A stretch of DNA of 64,000 bases from Acidobacteriota bacterium (GCA_020199835.1 JAIVJV010000003.1:173465-237464), one strand, 5' to 3'; positions 17,544-27,576 are shown, numbered from the stretch's first letter. The notes: generated by a model not told the origin, from the sequence alone. Program-made: numbers and translations.

Positions 17544-18800
17544 ATGCGATCGCTTAAACCACTCGTTTTGCTTACGCTCTTTTGCGCCACTTCTTTTCTC
17601 GCCGGCTGCCGTGAAACAAACATGAACCAAGACCAGACTACGCCCGTGGGCCAAAATTCTGCCCGCGATTCCGCCAACGATCCGCTCTCTATCCATAAAC
17701 GCGCAATAGCCGTCGATTTGCACGCCGACACCGTTCAGCGCGTGCTGGACGAACACGTCGATTTGCAACAGCAACTTAGCGATGGCCACTTCGACGCGGT
17801 GCGCGCCAAAGCCGGCGGTTTGGACGCGCAGTTTTTCTCGATCTGGGTCGAGCCGCAACTGTTTGGCGGCGGCGGTGAAAGGGCTGTGAAACGGGCCGAT
17901 GATCAGATTGCCGCCATTCGCGCCCTCGCCGAAAAACACCCGGAAACGTGGCAACTCGCCACCTCCGCTGCGGACGTACGGCGCGCCGTTCAGGACGGGA
18001 AAATCGCCGCCTTGATGGGCCTCGAAGGCGGTTATGCAATCGATGAAAAACTCGAAAACGTTCAGCGTTATTACGATCGGGGCGTGCGTTACATGTCGCC
18101 GGCGTGGAGCGTGAGCACGAGTTGGGCCGGTTCGTCAGGCGACGCCGTCGGCGCCTCGCGCGGTCTGAACGATTTCGGTAAAAGCGTCGTGCGCGAGATG
18201 AATCGACTCGGAATGATGGTCGACGTCTCACACGTTTCCGACAAGACGTTTTGGGACATCGTGAACACGTCAACCAAGGCCGTGGTCGCAACGCACTCGG
18301 CCTGCCGCGCGATTGCAAACGTGCCGCGCAATCTCACGGACGAAATGATCCGTGCGCTAGCGCACACAGGCGGCGTGGTTAACGTGATCTTTTATCCCGA
18401 GCACATTGAACCCGGTTGGAGCGAGTTGAAGAAACGAGTAGACGTCGAGATCGCTCCGATGGTGCAAGCGGCTTCCGCCAATGAGCCCGGCAGTGCAGTG
18501 CAGAAGAAGCTCGCGCGCGATCGCGTGCGGACACGGGAGTTTGCGAAGCGCTTGCCGCCGGTCTACGCTTCGCGCATCGTCGATCATATCGATCACATCG
18601 TGAAACTCGTCGGCGTGGACCACGTCGGAATCGGATCCGATTTCGATGGGGTGCAGAGTACGGCAGCCGACCTCGCGACGATCGCAGACTTGCCGAACCT
18701 GACGAAAGAGTTGTTGCGACGCGGCTATTCGCCGAGTGACGTCGAGAAGATCCTGGGCGGAAATATGTTGCGCGTGATGGATGCGCAACAGGGAAAGTAA
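17544..18800 (+). CDS. Membrane dipeptidase (peptidase family M19), lipoprotein
   Basis: 418 residues from ATG 17544; an in-frame TTG at 17529 would add five residues. It starts with a lipoprotein signal ending FLAGC. Zinc-binding features of renal-dipeptidase-type enzymes are visible: VDLHADT near residue 55, ALMGLEGGYAI (bridging Glu), VSHVSDKTFWDI, ATHSACRAI and GVDHVGIGSDFDGV. It hydrolyses dipeptides, possibly including D-amino-acid peptides, in the periplasm. The stop codon is directly followed by the ATG of the endonuclease IV gene, so the two genes form an operon. Confidence 0.92.
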   Translation: MRSLKPLVLLTLFCATSFLAGCRETNMNQDQTTPVGQNSARDSANDPLSIHKRAIAVDLHADTVQRVLDEHVDLQQQLSDGHFDAVRAKAGGLDAQFFSIWVEPQLFGGGGERAVKRADDQIAAIRALAEKHPETWQLATSAADVRRAVQDGKIAALMGLEGGYAIDEKLENVQRYYDRGVRYMSPAWSVSTSWAGSSGDAVGASRGLNDFGKSVVREMNRLGMMVDVSHVSDKTFWDIVNTSTKAVVATHSACRAIANVPRNLTDEMIRALAHTGGVVNVIFYPEHIEPGWSELKKRVDVEIAPMVQAASANEPGSAVQKKLARDRVRTREFAKRLPPVYASRIVDHIDHIVKLVGVDHVGIGSDFDGVQSTAADLATIADLPNLTKELLRRGYSPSDVEKILGGNMLRVMDAQQGK

Positions 18801-19661
18801 ATGCCTCGCAAAAAGCTCACGCCAAGAATCGGTTTTCACGCTCCGATCAAGGGCGGTGTTCACAACGCGCTCATCGTCGCGAAAGACACCGGCTGCGAAA
18901 CGGTGCAGTTGTTCTCGCGCAACCCGCGCGGCTGGGCCGCGAAACCGTTGACGCTTGAAGACGTGTTGCTGTTTCGCAAGACACGCGAGGCAACGAAGAT
19001 CTCGCCGGTGTTGATTCACTGCAACTACCTTGTGAATCTCGCGGCCTCTGACGAAGTGATGCTGCAAAAGTCGCGCGAATCGTTTCGCGAGGAAGTTGAA
19101 CGCGCGTTGTTGCTGGGTGTTGACTACCTCGTGGTCCATCCCGGTAGTTCGCGCGGCGCGTGTGAGGCGGACGGTATTGCGTTGTGTGCTACGAGTCTGA
19201 AGATCGCGTGCAAGGGCATCAAGTTTGGCTCGCTCCAGATCCTTTTAGAGAACACTGCCGGGCAAGGCGATTGCATCGGCCATCGCTTCGAACACCTGCG
19301 CGAGATCATGAACGCGTGTCCGAAGCTGCCGCTCGCCGTCTGCATGGACACGGCGCATGCGTTCACCGCCGGCTACGACATTCGCGAAGCTGACGGTCTC
19401 GAAGCGTTGATTCAGCGCGTGCAGAAGACCGTGGGCGTGAAGAACGTCCGGGCAATTCATTTCAACGATTCGCGCGCGGTTTACAACTCGCGTGTCGATC
19501 GTCACTGGCACATCGGTGAAGGCCACATCGGCGCCGACGCACTCCGGCGCGTTGCGCAGCACCCAAAACTGAAGCACGCCGCGTTTATTCTCGAAACCCC
19601 CTACGACGATCCCCGCGCCGACCTGAAGAACCTCGCAACGTTGCGCTCCTTCGTGTCTTAG
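18801..19661 (+). CDS. nfo: Endonuclease IV (AP endonuclease, deoxyribonuclease IV)
   Basis: 286 residues, the usual length. The TIM-barrel metal ligands are visible along the chain: IGFHAPIKGGV, VLIHCNYLVNLA, LVVHPGSSRG, ILLENTAGQG, VCMDTAHAFTAGYD, AIHFNDSRA with DRHWHIGEGHIG, and FILETPYDD. It cuts the phosphodiester 5' of abasic sites in base-excision repair. ATG 18801 abuts the TAA of the dipeptidase gene, so translation is likely coupled. Confidence 0.95.
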   Translation: MPRKKLTPRIGFHAPIKGGVHNALIVAKDTGCETVQLFSRNPRGWAAKPLTLEDVLLFRKTREATKISPVLIHCNYLVNLAASDEVMLQKSRESFREEVERALLLGVDYLVVHPGSSRGACEADGIALCATSLKIACKGIKFGSLQILLENTAGQGDCIGHRFEHLREIMNACPKLPLAVCMDTAHAFTAGYDIREADGLEALIQRVQKTVGVKNVRAIHFNDSRAVYNSRVDRHWHIGEGHIGADALRRVAQHPKLKHAAFILETPYDDPRADLKNLATLRSFVS

Positions 19662-19716
19662 CATCCGTGGCCTCTTTCCAGTAAGATGATTGACTTTCAG
19701 TGGGTTGAACAAGGTT

Positions 19717-22266
19717 ATGGACGAAAAATATTTTCCCGAACAGATCGAGAACAAGTGGCAGCAGCAGTGGGCGGAAGCGGGTGTGTTTGAGGCCAAGGAA
19801 AACGACCCGCGCGAGAAGTTCTACGCGCTTGAAATGCTGCCCTACCCTTCAGGTTTCCTGCACATGGGGCACGTGCGCAACTACTCCATCGGCGACGCGC
19901 TCGCGTGGTTCAAACGCCTTCAAGGGTTGAACGTGCTGCATCCGATCGGTTGGGACAGTTTTGGACAGCCTGCTGAACAGGCGGCGATCAAGCGCGGTGT
20001 GAACCCGCGCGAGTGGACGGAAACGAACATCGCGCACATGCGCGGGCAGTTGCAGCGCCTCGGCATCAGTTACGACTGGTCGCGCGAGATCGCGGCGCAT
20101 CGTCCTGATTACTACAAGTGGGATCAGTGGTTCTTTCTGAAGATGCTCGAGCGCGGCCTCGCTTATAAAAAGAACTCGCAGGTCAATTGGTGTCCTAAAG
20201 AAGAGACTGTGTTGTCAAACGAGCAGTCGTCGGGAGGGATCTGTTGGCGTTGCGGGACGCAGGTGGAGAAGCGCGATCTGGAGCAGTGGTTCCTGCGGAT
20301 CACAAATTACGCGGAACAACTCGTCGCCGATATCAGGCAGATCGAAGCCGGTTGGCCTGAAAAGGTCTTAAAGCGGCAGCGCGATTGGGTCGGACGCAGT
20401 GAAGGCGCGTTTATCGATTTCCAAATCAAGGACAGCGACAAGAAGATTCGTGTGTTCACAACGCGCATCGACACTATCTACGGAGCGACGGCCATCGTCA
20501 TGTCGGCAGAACATCCGTTGCTTGACGAGATCCTCGAAGGGTCGACATTGAAAGCCGACATCGACGCGTTCGCGACGAAGGTCGCACAAGAGCGAGCGGC
20601 GCGCGTCGATGAAGCGGAAGAAGAGAAGGAAGGACTGAACACGGGTGTGCTGGCCATCAATCCGTTTAGCGGCGAGACGCTGCCGGTGTGGGTCGCGAAC
20701 TACGTGTTGATGGAATACGGCACGGGCGCGGTGATGAGTGTGCCCGGGCACGACGAACGCGATTTCGAGTTTGCGCAAAAGTATTCGTTACCGATTCGAC
20801 AGGTGATTGCGCCGGTGAGTCACGATCAGATCCAGGCTGAACCCGTGCCGACAACCGCGGGCGATGCATCCGCCGAGATGCGGCACTCGTTCACTGATTA
20901 CGGTGTGTTGATAAACAGTGGTGAGTGGGGCGGCAAACTTTCCGAAGTCGCGGTGAAGGAGATGGCTGACTACGCGAAAGCGCACGGCTTTGGCGAAGCA
21001 GCGGTGACTTATCGCATTCGCGATTGGGGCGTGTCGCGTCAACGATTCTGGGGTGCGCCGGTGCCGGTGATCTACTGCTCGAACTGCGGCACAGTACCGG
21101 TACCGTACGAACAACTGCCGGTCGTGTTGCCGCCAACGGCGGCGTTTACCGGAACAGGTGAATCGCCGCTCGCGGGTGTGCCGGAGTTTGTAAATACGAC
21201 CTGTCCAAACTGTGACGCCCCCGCGCGGCGTGACACTGACACGATGGACACGTTTGTCGATTCATCGTGGTACTTCTTCCGCTACGTGGATGCCCGTAAC
21301 GAAAACGCGCCGTTCAATCCCGAGCTCACGCGGCAGTGGACGCCGGTGGACCAGTACATCGGCGGCGATTCACACGCCGTGATGCATTTGATCTACACGC
21401 GCTTCTGGACCAAGTTCATGCGCGACCTCGGCCTCGTCGATTTCGATGAACCGGTAAAGCGTCTGTTGACGCAGGGTATGGTGACCAATCTCGTTGAAGG
21501 CACAGACGAGTGGAAAGCGATGTCGAAGAGTCTCGGTAACGGAGTCGATCCGGACGAGATGATCGCAGCGTTTGGCGCTGATGCGACGCGGCTGTTCGTG
21601 CTGTTTGCCGCGCCGGTTGAGAACGAGTTGCGCTGGTCCGAGTCGGGCATTGAGGGCGCAGTGCGATTTCTGCGCCGGGTGTACACGATGGTGTGGCGCT
21701 GGCACGAAAGACTCTCTAACGGTTCGCGCGAAGCGGGCGCGTCGGAGTTCAGCGCCGACGCGCGCGCATTGCGACGCAAGACACACCAAACGATTGCCAA
21801 GATCACGAGCGACTTCGAGCACCTTCACTTGAACACGAGTGTGGCCGCGCTGATGGAGTTGTTCAATCAGTTGAGCGATTTCAATGGTGATCCCGCGCAG
21901 GCGTCTGAGTCGGACGTGTTTGCGGTGCGCGAAGCGTTAGAGGCGTTAGTGATCATGCTCGCGCCGTTCGCGCCGCACATCGCGGAGGAGATGTGGCAAG
22001 GATTAGGCCACGCGGGCGGCTTGTTGACTGACGCTCGTCGTTGGCCCGACGCCGATCCCGAGCTCGCTCGCCGCGAAGAGCTGGAGATCCCGATCCAGGT
22101 CAACGGAAAACTGCGTTCGCGTGTGATCGCGCCGCCCGGAGTCAGCGAGGATGAGTTACGCGAGTCGGCACTCGCCGATGAGCGTGTTCGTGCGTTGATT
22201 GATGGACGTGAGGTCGTGAAAGTGATCGTTGTCCCCGAACGCCTCGTAAACGTCGTTATCAGGTAA
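19717..22266 (+). CDS. leuS: Leucyl-tRNA synthetase
   Basis: 849 residues from ATG 19717; a TTG nine codons earlier is less likely. The class I signature HMGH is at residues 49-52 and MSKS near 601-604; the leading Lys of KMSKS is Ala here (WKAMSKSLGN). The CP1 editing domain lies between (IRVFTTRIDTIYGATAIVMS, MSVPGHDERDFEFA). Zinc-type cysteine pairs occur in YCSNCG and CPNC. The C-terminal anticodon-binding and LeuRS tail domain is present (IPIQVNGKLRSRV). It charges tRNA-Leu. It precedes the kinase gene by 19 bp. Confidence 0.97.
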   Translation: MDEKYFPEQIENKWQQQWAEAGVFEAKENDPREKFYALEMLPYPSGFLHMGHVRNYSIGDALAWFKRLQGLNVLHPIGWDSFGQPAEQAAIKRGVNPREWTETNIAHMRGQLQRLGISYDWSREIAAHRPDYYKWDQWFFLKMLERGLAYKKNSQVNWCPKEETVLSNEQSSGGICWRCGTQVEKRDLEQWFLRITNYAEQLVADIRQIEAGWPEKVLKRQRDWVGRSEGAFIDFQIKDSDKKIRVFTTRIDTIYGATAIVMSAEHPLLDEILEGSTLKADIDAFATKVAQERAARVDEAEEEKEGLNTGVLAINPFSGETLPVWVANYVLMEYGTGAVMSVPGHDERDFEFAQKYSLPIRQVIAPVSHDQIQAEPVPTTAGDASAEMRHSFTDYGVLINSGEWGGKLSEVAVKEMADYAKAHGFGEAAVTYRIRDWGVSRQRFWGAPVPVIYCSNCGTVPVPYEQLPVVLPPTAAFTGTGESPLAGVPEFVNTTCPNCDAPARRDTDTMDTFVDSSWYFFRYVDARNENAPFNPELTRQWTPVDQYIGGDSHAVMHLIYTRFWTKFMRDLGLVDFDEPVKRLLTQGMVTNLVEGTDEWKAMSKSLGNGVDPDEMIAAFGADATRLFVLFAAPVENELRWSESGIEGAVRFLRRVYTMVWRWHERLSNGSREAGASEFSADARALRRKTHQTIAKITSDFEHLHLNTSVAALMELFNQLSDFNGDPAQASESDVFAVREALEALVIMLAPFAPHIAEEMWQGLGHAGGLLTDARRWPDADPELARREELEIPIQVNGKLRSRVIAPPGVSEDELRESALADERVRALIDGREVVKVIVVPERLVNVVIR

Positions 22267-22285
22267 TGTATACTACAGCCCGTAG

Positions 22286-24391
22286 ATGAAAGAATGCCCT
22301 AAGTGCAGGCGCTGCTACCCCGACGAAACTGATCACTGCCCCCAGGACGGTGAACCGACTGCACAAACCCTTCTTGGTGAGCCAACACTGGACGCCCGCT
22401 ACTTGCTCGAACGTCGTCTCGGGCAAGGCGGCATGGGCGTCGTGTTTCAAGCCCGGCACATCTTTCTCAAAACCCCGCATGCGATCAAAGTGATTCTGCC
22501 CGATCTGGTCGGCAACGATCCGATGCTCACCACGCGTTTCCGCCAGGAAGCGCTCGCCGCCGCGGCCATCCGTCACCCAAACATCATTGCTGTTACCGAC
22601 TTCGGTGTCGTGCGCGGGACGATGCCGTTTCTGGTGATGGAGTTCGTCAAAGGCAGATCATTACAGGAGATCATGGCGAAAGAAGGCGCGATGCCGCCGG
22701 AACGCGCGTGGGAGTTCATCACCGCGATCGCGGCGGGAGTCGGAGCGGCGCACCGGCAAAACATCGTGCATCGCGATCTGAAGCCACTCAATATCATGGT
22801 CCAGGACGACGTGCCGGTGGCCGAAGGCGTGAAGATACTCGACTTCGGTCTCGCGAAGATCAAGTCGGGCGAGTTGTTAGGGTCGTTCGTTCAGGCGCAG
22901 ACGAGTGGCTTGATGGGCTCTCCTTTTTATATGGCGCCCGAGCAGTGGTCTGATGAAGAGCCGGATGCACGCGCCGACATCTACAGTATCGGCGTCATTC
23001 TTTACCAGATGCTTTGCGGCGACGTGCCGTTCAAGGGCTCGTCGATTCCGTCGATCATGAAAAAGCATCTGACGATGCCGCCGCCGACTTTTCAGTCGAT
23101 GGGCGTGACCGTGTCGCCGGCGATTGAAGGGGTCGTGCGACATGCGTTGGAGAAGGAAGTCGATGCGCGTATCGATTCGATTGAAGCGTTTCTGAGCGAA
23201 CTGCACGCCGCGATGAACTCAACGCCGTTTGTCGGCGCGATGCGCGAGAAAGTCGCGCTGGATCCGAACCGCACGATGGCTTCGGCCGTTACGACGTTGA
23301 ATCCGCCACCGCCGCCTCCGGGTGCAACTACTCAGGCACCGCTGAATTCCCACACGCAGTTTAATGCTTCGTTTGAGGTGATGGACGGAACGATAAGCGG
23401 TGTGAATCGCGAATCGCAGGTGCAGAAACAACGTGCACCGCTTGAAGACCCTGAAGCGACACACGTGCAACGGAAGCCCGTTGCGACGGCCATCGTCGCG
23501 CCGCATGAGCCGTCGAAACCAGTCAGGCAAACGATCGACTTCAAGCCACAGCGGCGCGTGTCGCCAATCTGGATCATCGGCGCAGCAGTGCTCGTGCTGA
23601 TCGTCGCCGGACTCGGTATCAGCGCGTTTTTCCTGCTCAGTTCCAAACAAGCTTCAAATGGTCCGGCACCAACACCCGCGCCAACCATCTCGAGCGGCAT
23701 CAAAGCCGATCTGGTGGCGATCGACGGCGGATCTTTTCTGATGGGGCGCAGAAAAGGACCACCACAGGAAACTCCGGAGCATCCGGTTTCCGTTTCATCG
23801 TTCCAGATGGACCGCACGGAAGTGACCAATGCTGAATACGCTGAGTTCCTTCGCGAAACGAATCGCGCGGCGCCAAGTCATTGGGCGGGAACGCGCCCCT
23901 CTTTCGGGCAGGAAAACTGGCCCGTGGTCAACGTCTCCTACGACGACGCAAACGCGTTTGCCCACTGGCGATCCAAACGCGATGGCGTGACTTACCGGTT
24001 GCCGACCGAAGAAGAATGGGAATACGCAGCGCGCAACGGTGAGCGCGGCGATCTGTATCCGTGGGGAGCCGACTGGAAAGAAAACGCCGCGGTGTTGAAA
24101 GAAGCGACGCCGGCGCCAGTCGGTTCGCGTCCGGACGGCAAGAATCGTTGGGGCGTGGTAGATCTCGTCGGCAATGTTTGGGAGTGGACCTCTTCAAAAA
24201 CGTCAGTCTATCCGGGCAACGACACCGTGATTCCCCCCAGCGTCCAGGATTGGATCATGATTCGAGGCGGTTGCTACGTAAGCGATCCCGGGAAATCAGA
24301 CGCTCCCGTGACGGCTTGCATGCGCGATTTTGTGCCCGCGTCGACGAAAAATACACTACTTGGGTTTAGGCTTGTGCGTAGCGGGCCTTAA
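22286..24391 (+). CDS. Membrane Ser/Thr protein kinase with zinc-ribbon N-terminus and extracytoplasmic sulfatase-modifying-factor domain
   Basis: 701 residues. Residues 4-18 hold a Cys knuckle (CPKC, then C10 and C18) like a mini zinc ribbon. The kinase domain (about 40-310) is complete: GQGGMG glycine loop, Lys68, HRDLKPLN with Asp164, DFG at 186-188 and MAPEQW. A Pro-rich linker leads to one membrane helix (about 430-455; IWIIGAAVLVLIVAGLG). The C-terminal 220 residues form an FGE/SUMF-type domain (IDGGSFLMG, MDRTEVTNAEYAEFL, YRLPTEEEWEYAARNG, VGNVWEWT, GFRLV). In bacterial kinases such domains usually sense ligands rather than make formylglycine. A gene for a matching substrate is not evident. 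Confidence 0.92.
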   Translation: MKECPKCRRCYPDETDHCPQDGEPTAQTLLGEPTLDARYLLERRLGQGGMGVVFQARHIFLKTPHAIKVILPDLVGNDPMLTTRFRQEALAAAAIRHPNIIAVTDFGVVRGTMPFLVMEFVKGRSLQEIMAKEGAMPPERAWEFITAIAAGVGAAHRQNIVHRDLKPLNIMVQDDVPVAEGVKILDFGLAKIKSGELLGSFVQAQTSGLMGSPFYMAPEQWSDEEPDARADIYSIGVILYQMLCGDVPFKGSSIPSIMKKHLTMPPPTFQSMGVTVSPAIEGVVRHALEKEVDARIDSIEAFLSELHAAMNSTPFVGAMREKVALDPNRTMASAVTTLNPPPPPPGATTQAPLNSHTQFNASFEVMDGTISGVNRESQVQKQRAPLEDPEATHVQRKPVATAIVAPHEPSKPVRQTIDFKPQRRVSPIWIIGAAVLVLIVAGLGISAFFLLSSKQASNGPAPTPAPTISSGIKADLVAIDGGSFLMGRRKGPPQETPEHPVSVSSFQMDRTEVTNAEYAEFLRETNRAAPSHWAGTRPSFGQENWPVVNVSYDDANAFAHWRSKRDGVTYRLPTEEEWEYAARNGERGDLYPWGADWKENAAVLKEATPAPVGSRPDGKNRWGVVDLVGNVWEWTSSKTSVYPGNDTVIPPSVQDWIMIRGGCYVSDPGKSDAPVTACMRDFVPASTKNTLLGFRLVRSGP

Positions 24392-24427
24392 GGGTTAGTC
24401 TCAATTTTACACAGCAGTAGGAGAGTA

Positions 24428-25669
24428 ATGATGACAGCCAACGCAATACTGCGCGCGGCGATTTTAATTTCTGCCGCTCTCTGTTTGACCTTTTCGCTTG
24501 CCGGCCGGGCGTTGGGACAGGACGTTGGCGGAGACGTCGGCGGGGCCAGCATCTTTCGCGCCAAGAATCCGGAAACAAAAAAGAAGCCCGGCGCCAACAC
24601 CGCCAAGCCATCGGCGACCGGCAGACCCGGAGCGAGAACCGCTCCCAGTCGCGCAGTTGCGGAACGAATAGAAGACCTGCTCGAAAAGGGTAACGAGGCG
24701 CGCGACGCGCGAAACTTCGCTGGCGCCGAAGAGTCATATAAAGAAGTATTGAAACTGAAAGCGCGTGATGCGCGGGCCGCGTACGGACTCGGCAACATTT
24801 ATGCGGATCAGCAACGTTGGGAGGATGCGGAACCAGCGTATCGTAATTCAATCGCCTGGGCGCCGAACGACGCTGATGCTTACGTTGCCTTGAGCGTAGT
24901 GCTGGTCCAACCGCGGACAGATGGCGATAACGCAAAACGACTCGCCGACGCGGAATCGTTCGCGCGGAAATCAGTGCAGCTTGATCCGAAGAATGCAGTT
25001 GGTTGGGACCGTTTGGGCGTGGCGTTGCAGGCACGTGGAATTACGAATAGCGAAACCGAACATTCATACCGCCGCGCCATAGAACTCGATCCGCAGTTCG
25101 CCGCGGCGTATGCGCACCTGGCGCGAATGTTAAATCGAGCCAAGCGTCCGGCGGAAGCCGCGCCGCTGTACGAGAAAGCCAGCGAGCTGGCAAAGGATCC
25201 GGCGACACTCAACCTGATTGCCGAGTCGCTGCAGGCAGAACAGTTGTGGCCGCAATCAGAACCGGTCCTCAAGCGCGCGCTCGAACTCGATGCGCGCAAT
25301 CCCACGTCGTTGATTTTGATGGGCCGGCTTTTGATCGTTTACAAGCGATACCAGGAGGCGGAACCTTACCTGAAGTCAGCTACCGAAGTTAGCTCGCGTG
25401 CGTTTCAACCTTTCAATCTGCTTGGCCGCGCGTATCTCGGAATGGAGCGTTTCAGCGATGCAGAAGCGACCTACGAACGCGCTTCGGCGTTAGTTGCCGC
25501 GGGTGACAAAAAGCAGTTGGCCGGGCTCTTTGGGTTTGAAGGAGTAGGAGACGGATATCTGAAGCTCAACCAGAAGGAGAACGCTGCGCGCGCGTATCAA
25601 CGTGCGTTGGATCTCGATCCTGCCAACAGCAGCGCGGCGCAGAAGTTAGCGCGCGCGCGTTCCAATTGA
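24428..25669 (+). CDS. Exported TPR-repeat protein
   Basis: 413 residues with a signal peptide (LISAALCLTFSLAGRALGQ). A low-complexity linker (about 25-75) precedes around eight tetratricopeptide repeats (about 80-410), for example AEESYKEVLKLKARDARAAY, WEDAEPAYRNSIAWAPNDAD and ENAARAYQRALDLDPANSSA. TPR arrays are protein-binding scaffolds. It lies 36 bp after the kinase gene with a GGAGAG ribosome site, probably in the same operon, so it may be a periplasmic partner of the kinase sensor domain. That partnership is inference. Confidence 0.85.
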   Translation: MMTANAILRAAILISAALCLTFSLAGRALGQDVGGDVGGASIFRAKNPETKKKPGANTAKPSATGRPGARTAPSRAVAERIEDLLEKGNEARDARNFAGAEESYKEVLKLKARDARAAYGLGNIYADQQRWEDAEPAYRNSIAWAPNDADAYVALSVVLVQPRTDGDNAKRLADAESFARKSVQLDPKNAVGWDRLGVALQARGITNSETEHSYRRAIELDPQFAAAYAHLARMLNRAKRPAEAAPLYEKASELAKDPATLNLIAESLQAEQLWPQSEPVLKRALELDARNPTSLILMGRLLIVYKRYQEAEPYLKSATEVSSRAFQPFNLLGRAYLGMERFSDAEATYERASALVAAGDKKQLAGLFGFEGVGDGYLKLNQKENAARAYQRALDLDPANSSAAQKLARARSN

Positions 25670-25714
25670 TCGAAGTGGAGTCAAATCTGATTCTCGTTTA
25701 GAGGTTTCGCCCTT

Positions 25715-26950
25715 ATGAAGTCTTGCCCCAAGTGTAATCGTACCTTTCCGGATGATGGTCAGAAGTTCTGCACGTTTGATGGCGGTCTGTTGATCTCTCC
25801 CCAAACCTTCGATCCGAATGCAACGATGCGCGCCACTTCAATCGATCTGAACTCCGCTTCGGAAAGGCCGACCAGCCGCGACCTGCCGGATCAGAGTGCG
25901 ACGCTTATCGAGGACTATCCGGCCACTGTAGCTCTGCCGCGGAACACTGGACCAACCGGACAGACCACGACCGTCAGTGGTCCCGATACGGCAGATTTTA
26001 CTAAGCCTGCGCCACCACCGCCGCCTCCGCCGGTATCACCGGCTCCTCCCGTTGAAACGTCATCATCTGCTGTGACCGGACCCGTTGCGCCAACCGTCGC
26101 ACCGCCAACTCCCGCAGCACCATCTTCTTCAGCGCCGTTGCCGCCGGCAGCAGCGCGGAAGAAATCGAAGCTGCCGTGGATCATCGCCGGCGTGTTGTTG
26201 TTTCTACTACTTGGCGGCGGAGCGATCGCAGCCGCGTTCTTTTTAGTTGTGAAGCCGCGCCTGGACGAAATGGCTGGTGGACGTAGCGTCAATGAAAATC
26301 GTCCAGTGGTCACTACGAATACCAACACCGCGACTCCTGAACCGACGATCGAACAACCATCGCCCACGCCGCAAGACACGTTTGTGCCGCCACCGAACGC
26401 GGTCCAGTTCACAAACTCCAATGACGGCCTCGAGGGCGCGCTCGCGGAACACTATTTTGACTTCAGCTTTTATTACCCGCAGACGTGGCAGCGCATTCGC
26501 AACCCGAGCGCCGCAAATTTCGCGGAAGTAGAAAGACGCATTCCACCGAATCTCACGCAAGAGAATTTCGTGGTCGGCTGGTACACCAGCAAGGGAACCT
26601 TTGTCGCGGATCTGCCCAGTTATCCAAAACGCGTCGAGGAGTTCAGTACGCGTTTGTCGACGCAGTTTCCGGAATACCGCAAAGTATCGGAAGGTCCAAC
26701 GAAGATAAATAAGATGGACGGTTACGAGTTCCGTTGGGAAGGACTGAGCCAGGGAACCGAACGAGGCGACGTTCATTTGTGGGGCCGCGTGATTTTCGTT
26801 CCCACCGGCAACGAAGGCGACACAACGGGCGCAACCTTAATTCTCTTCACCACATCTCTTGCGCCGGAGTTGTCTTCCGTGGAAGATGTAGGCACAAAGG
26901 GAGAAGCGCCGGTAATCCTCGACTCGTTTAGATTCGGCAAGAAGCAGTAA
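25715..26950 (+). CDS. Zinc-ribbon membrane protein with Pro-rich linker, unknown function
   Basis: 411 residues. The N-terminus (CPKCNRTFPDDGQKFC, Cys4/7/19) closely matches the start of the kinase at 22286. A Pro/Thr/Ser-rich stretch (about 90-150, including a run of eight prolines) leads to one membrane helix (about 153-180; LPWIIAGVLLFLLLGGGAIAAAFFLVV). After a second disordered linker comes a folded C-terminal domain (about 235-411; EHYFDFSFYYPQTWQRIRN, YEFRWEGLSQGTERGDVHLWGRVIFV) that resembles PsbP/Mog1-like folds by pattern only. The shared zinc-ribbon suggests both proteins belong to one signalling family. It is co-directional with the TlpA gene, 6 bp downstream. Confidence 0.8.
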   Translation: MKSCPKCNRTFPDDGQKFCTFDGGLLISPQTFDPNATMRATSIDLNSASERPTSRDLPDQSATLIEDYPATVALPRNTGPTGQTTTVSGPDTADFTKPAPPPPPPPVSPAPPVETSSSAVTGPVAPTVAPPTPAAPSSSAPLPPAAARKKSKLPWIIAGVLLFLLLGGGAIAAAFFLVVKPRLDEMAGGRSVNENRPVVTTNTNTATPEPTIEQPSPTPQDTFVPPPNAVQFTNSNDGLEGALAEHYFDFSFYYPQTWQRIRNPSAANFAEVERRIPPNLTQENFVVGWYTSKGTFVADLPSYPKRVEEFSTRLSTQFPEYRKVSEGPTKINKMDGYEFRWEGLSQGTERGDVHLWGRVIFVPTGNEGDTTGATLILFTTSLAPELSSVEDVGTKGEAPVILDSFRFGKKQ

Positions 26951-26956
26951 GCAAGA

Positions 26957-27568
26957 ATGGCCTTAAAGACTAAAGAACCCGGGAAGATAAAATTTTGGAC
27001 GCCGCTGCGTATTGTCTCAACCGTGATCGTGTTGGGATTGGTAGCGGCGTTTGGCATCTCGAGTTGCAACTCAAACGATCCTCCCACAACCACTTCCAAG
27101 CCTAATGATCCATCCAGACCGCCGCTGCCCGCCGTCGCGTTGGACACGGAGATGAAGGGCATCAACGGCGAGTCGATCAAGCTTTCCAACTATTCGGGAA
27201 AAGTGTTGCTGGTGAATCTGTGGGCGACGTGGTGTGGACCATGCCGCAACGAAATCCCGGAGCTCGTGAGACTGCACAAAGAGTATCAGTCACGCGGCGT
27301 TGAGATGGTTGGACTCACAACCGAAGATCCTGTGTCGTCGGCGCAAATCGTGCAGGAGTTTGTGCGCAATTTCAAGGTCGATTACCAGGTTGGCTGGGCG
27401 CCACGCGAAGTCGCGGCCGCGTTGATGCAGGGGCGCGGATCGATCCCCCAGAGCTTGATCGTCACACGCGATGGCCGAATCACGAAACGTTTCGTCGGGT
27501 TTCACCCAAGGGAAACTCCGCCACTGCTGAAGAAAGCACTCGAAGAAGCTCTCATTGATAACGGTTGA
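26957..27568 (+). CDS. TlpA/ResA-type membrane-anchored thiol-disulfide oxidoreductase
   Basis: 203 residues. The N-terminal membrane segment or lipoprotein signal (about 18-37, ending FGISSC) is followed by a Pro-rich spacer. The thioredoxin fold has the active site WATWCGPC with Cys93 and Cys96, and the cis-Pro region is SIPQSLIVTRDGRI. Such proteins reduce periplasmic disulfides, typically for cytochrome c or copper-centre maturation. Its position next to the metal cluster starting at 27.9 kb is suggestive only, since it is in the operon of the preceding zinc-ribbon gene (gap 6 bp). Confidence 0.9.
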   Translation: MALKTKEPGKIKFWTPLRIVSTVIVLGLVAAFGISSCNSNDPPTTTSKPNDPSRPPLPAVALDTEMKGINGESIKLSNYSGKVLLVNLWATWCGPCRNEIPELVRLHKEYQSRGVEMVGLTTEDPVSSAQIVQEFVRNFKVDYQVGWAPREVAAALMQGRGSIPQSLIVTRDGRITKRFVGFHPRETPPLLKKALEEALIDNG

Positions 27569-27576
27569 GCAAACCG

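Noticed and set aside
18357..19139. 260-codon minus-strand frame
   Set aside because: Antisense to the dipeptidase and endonuclease IV genes, both of which have complete catalytic motifs.
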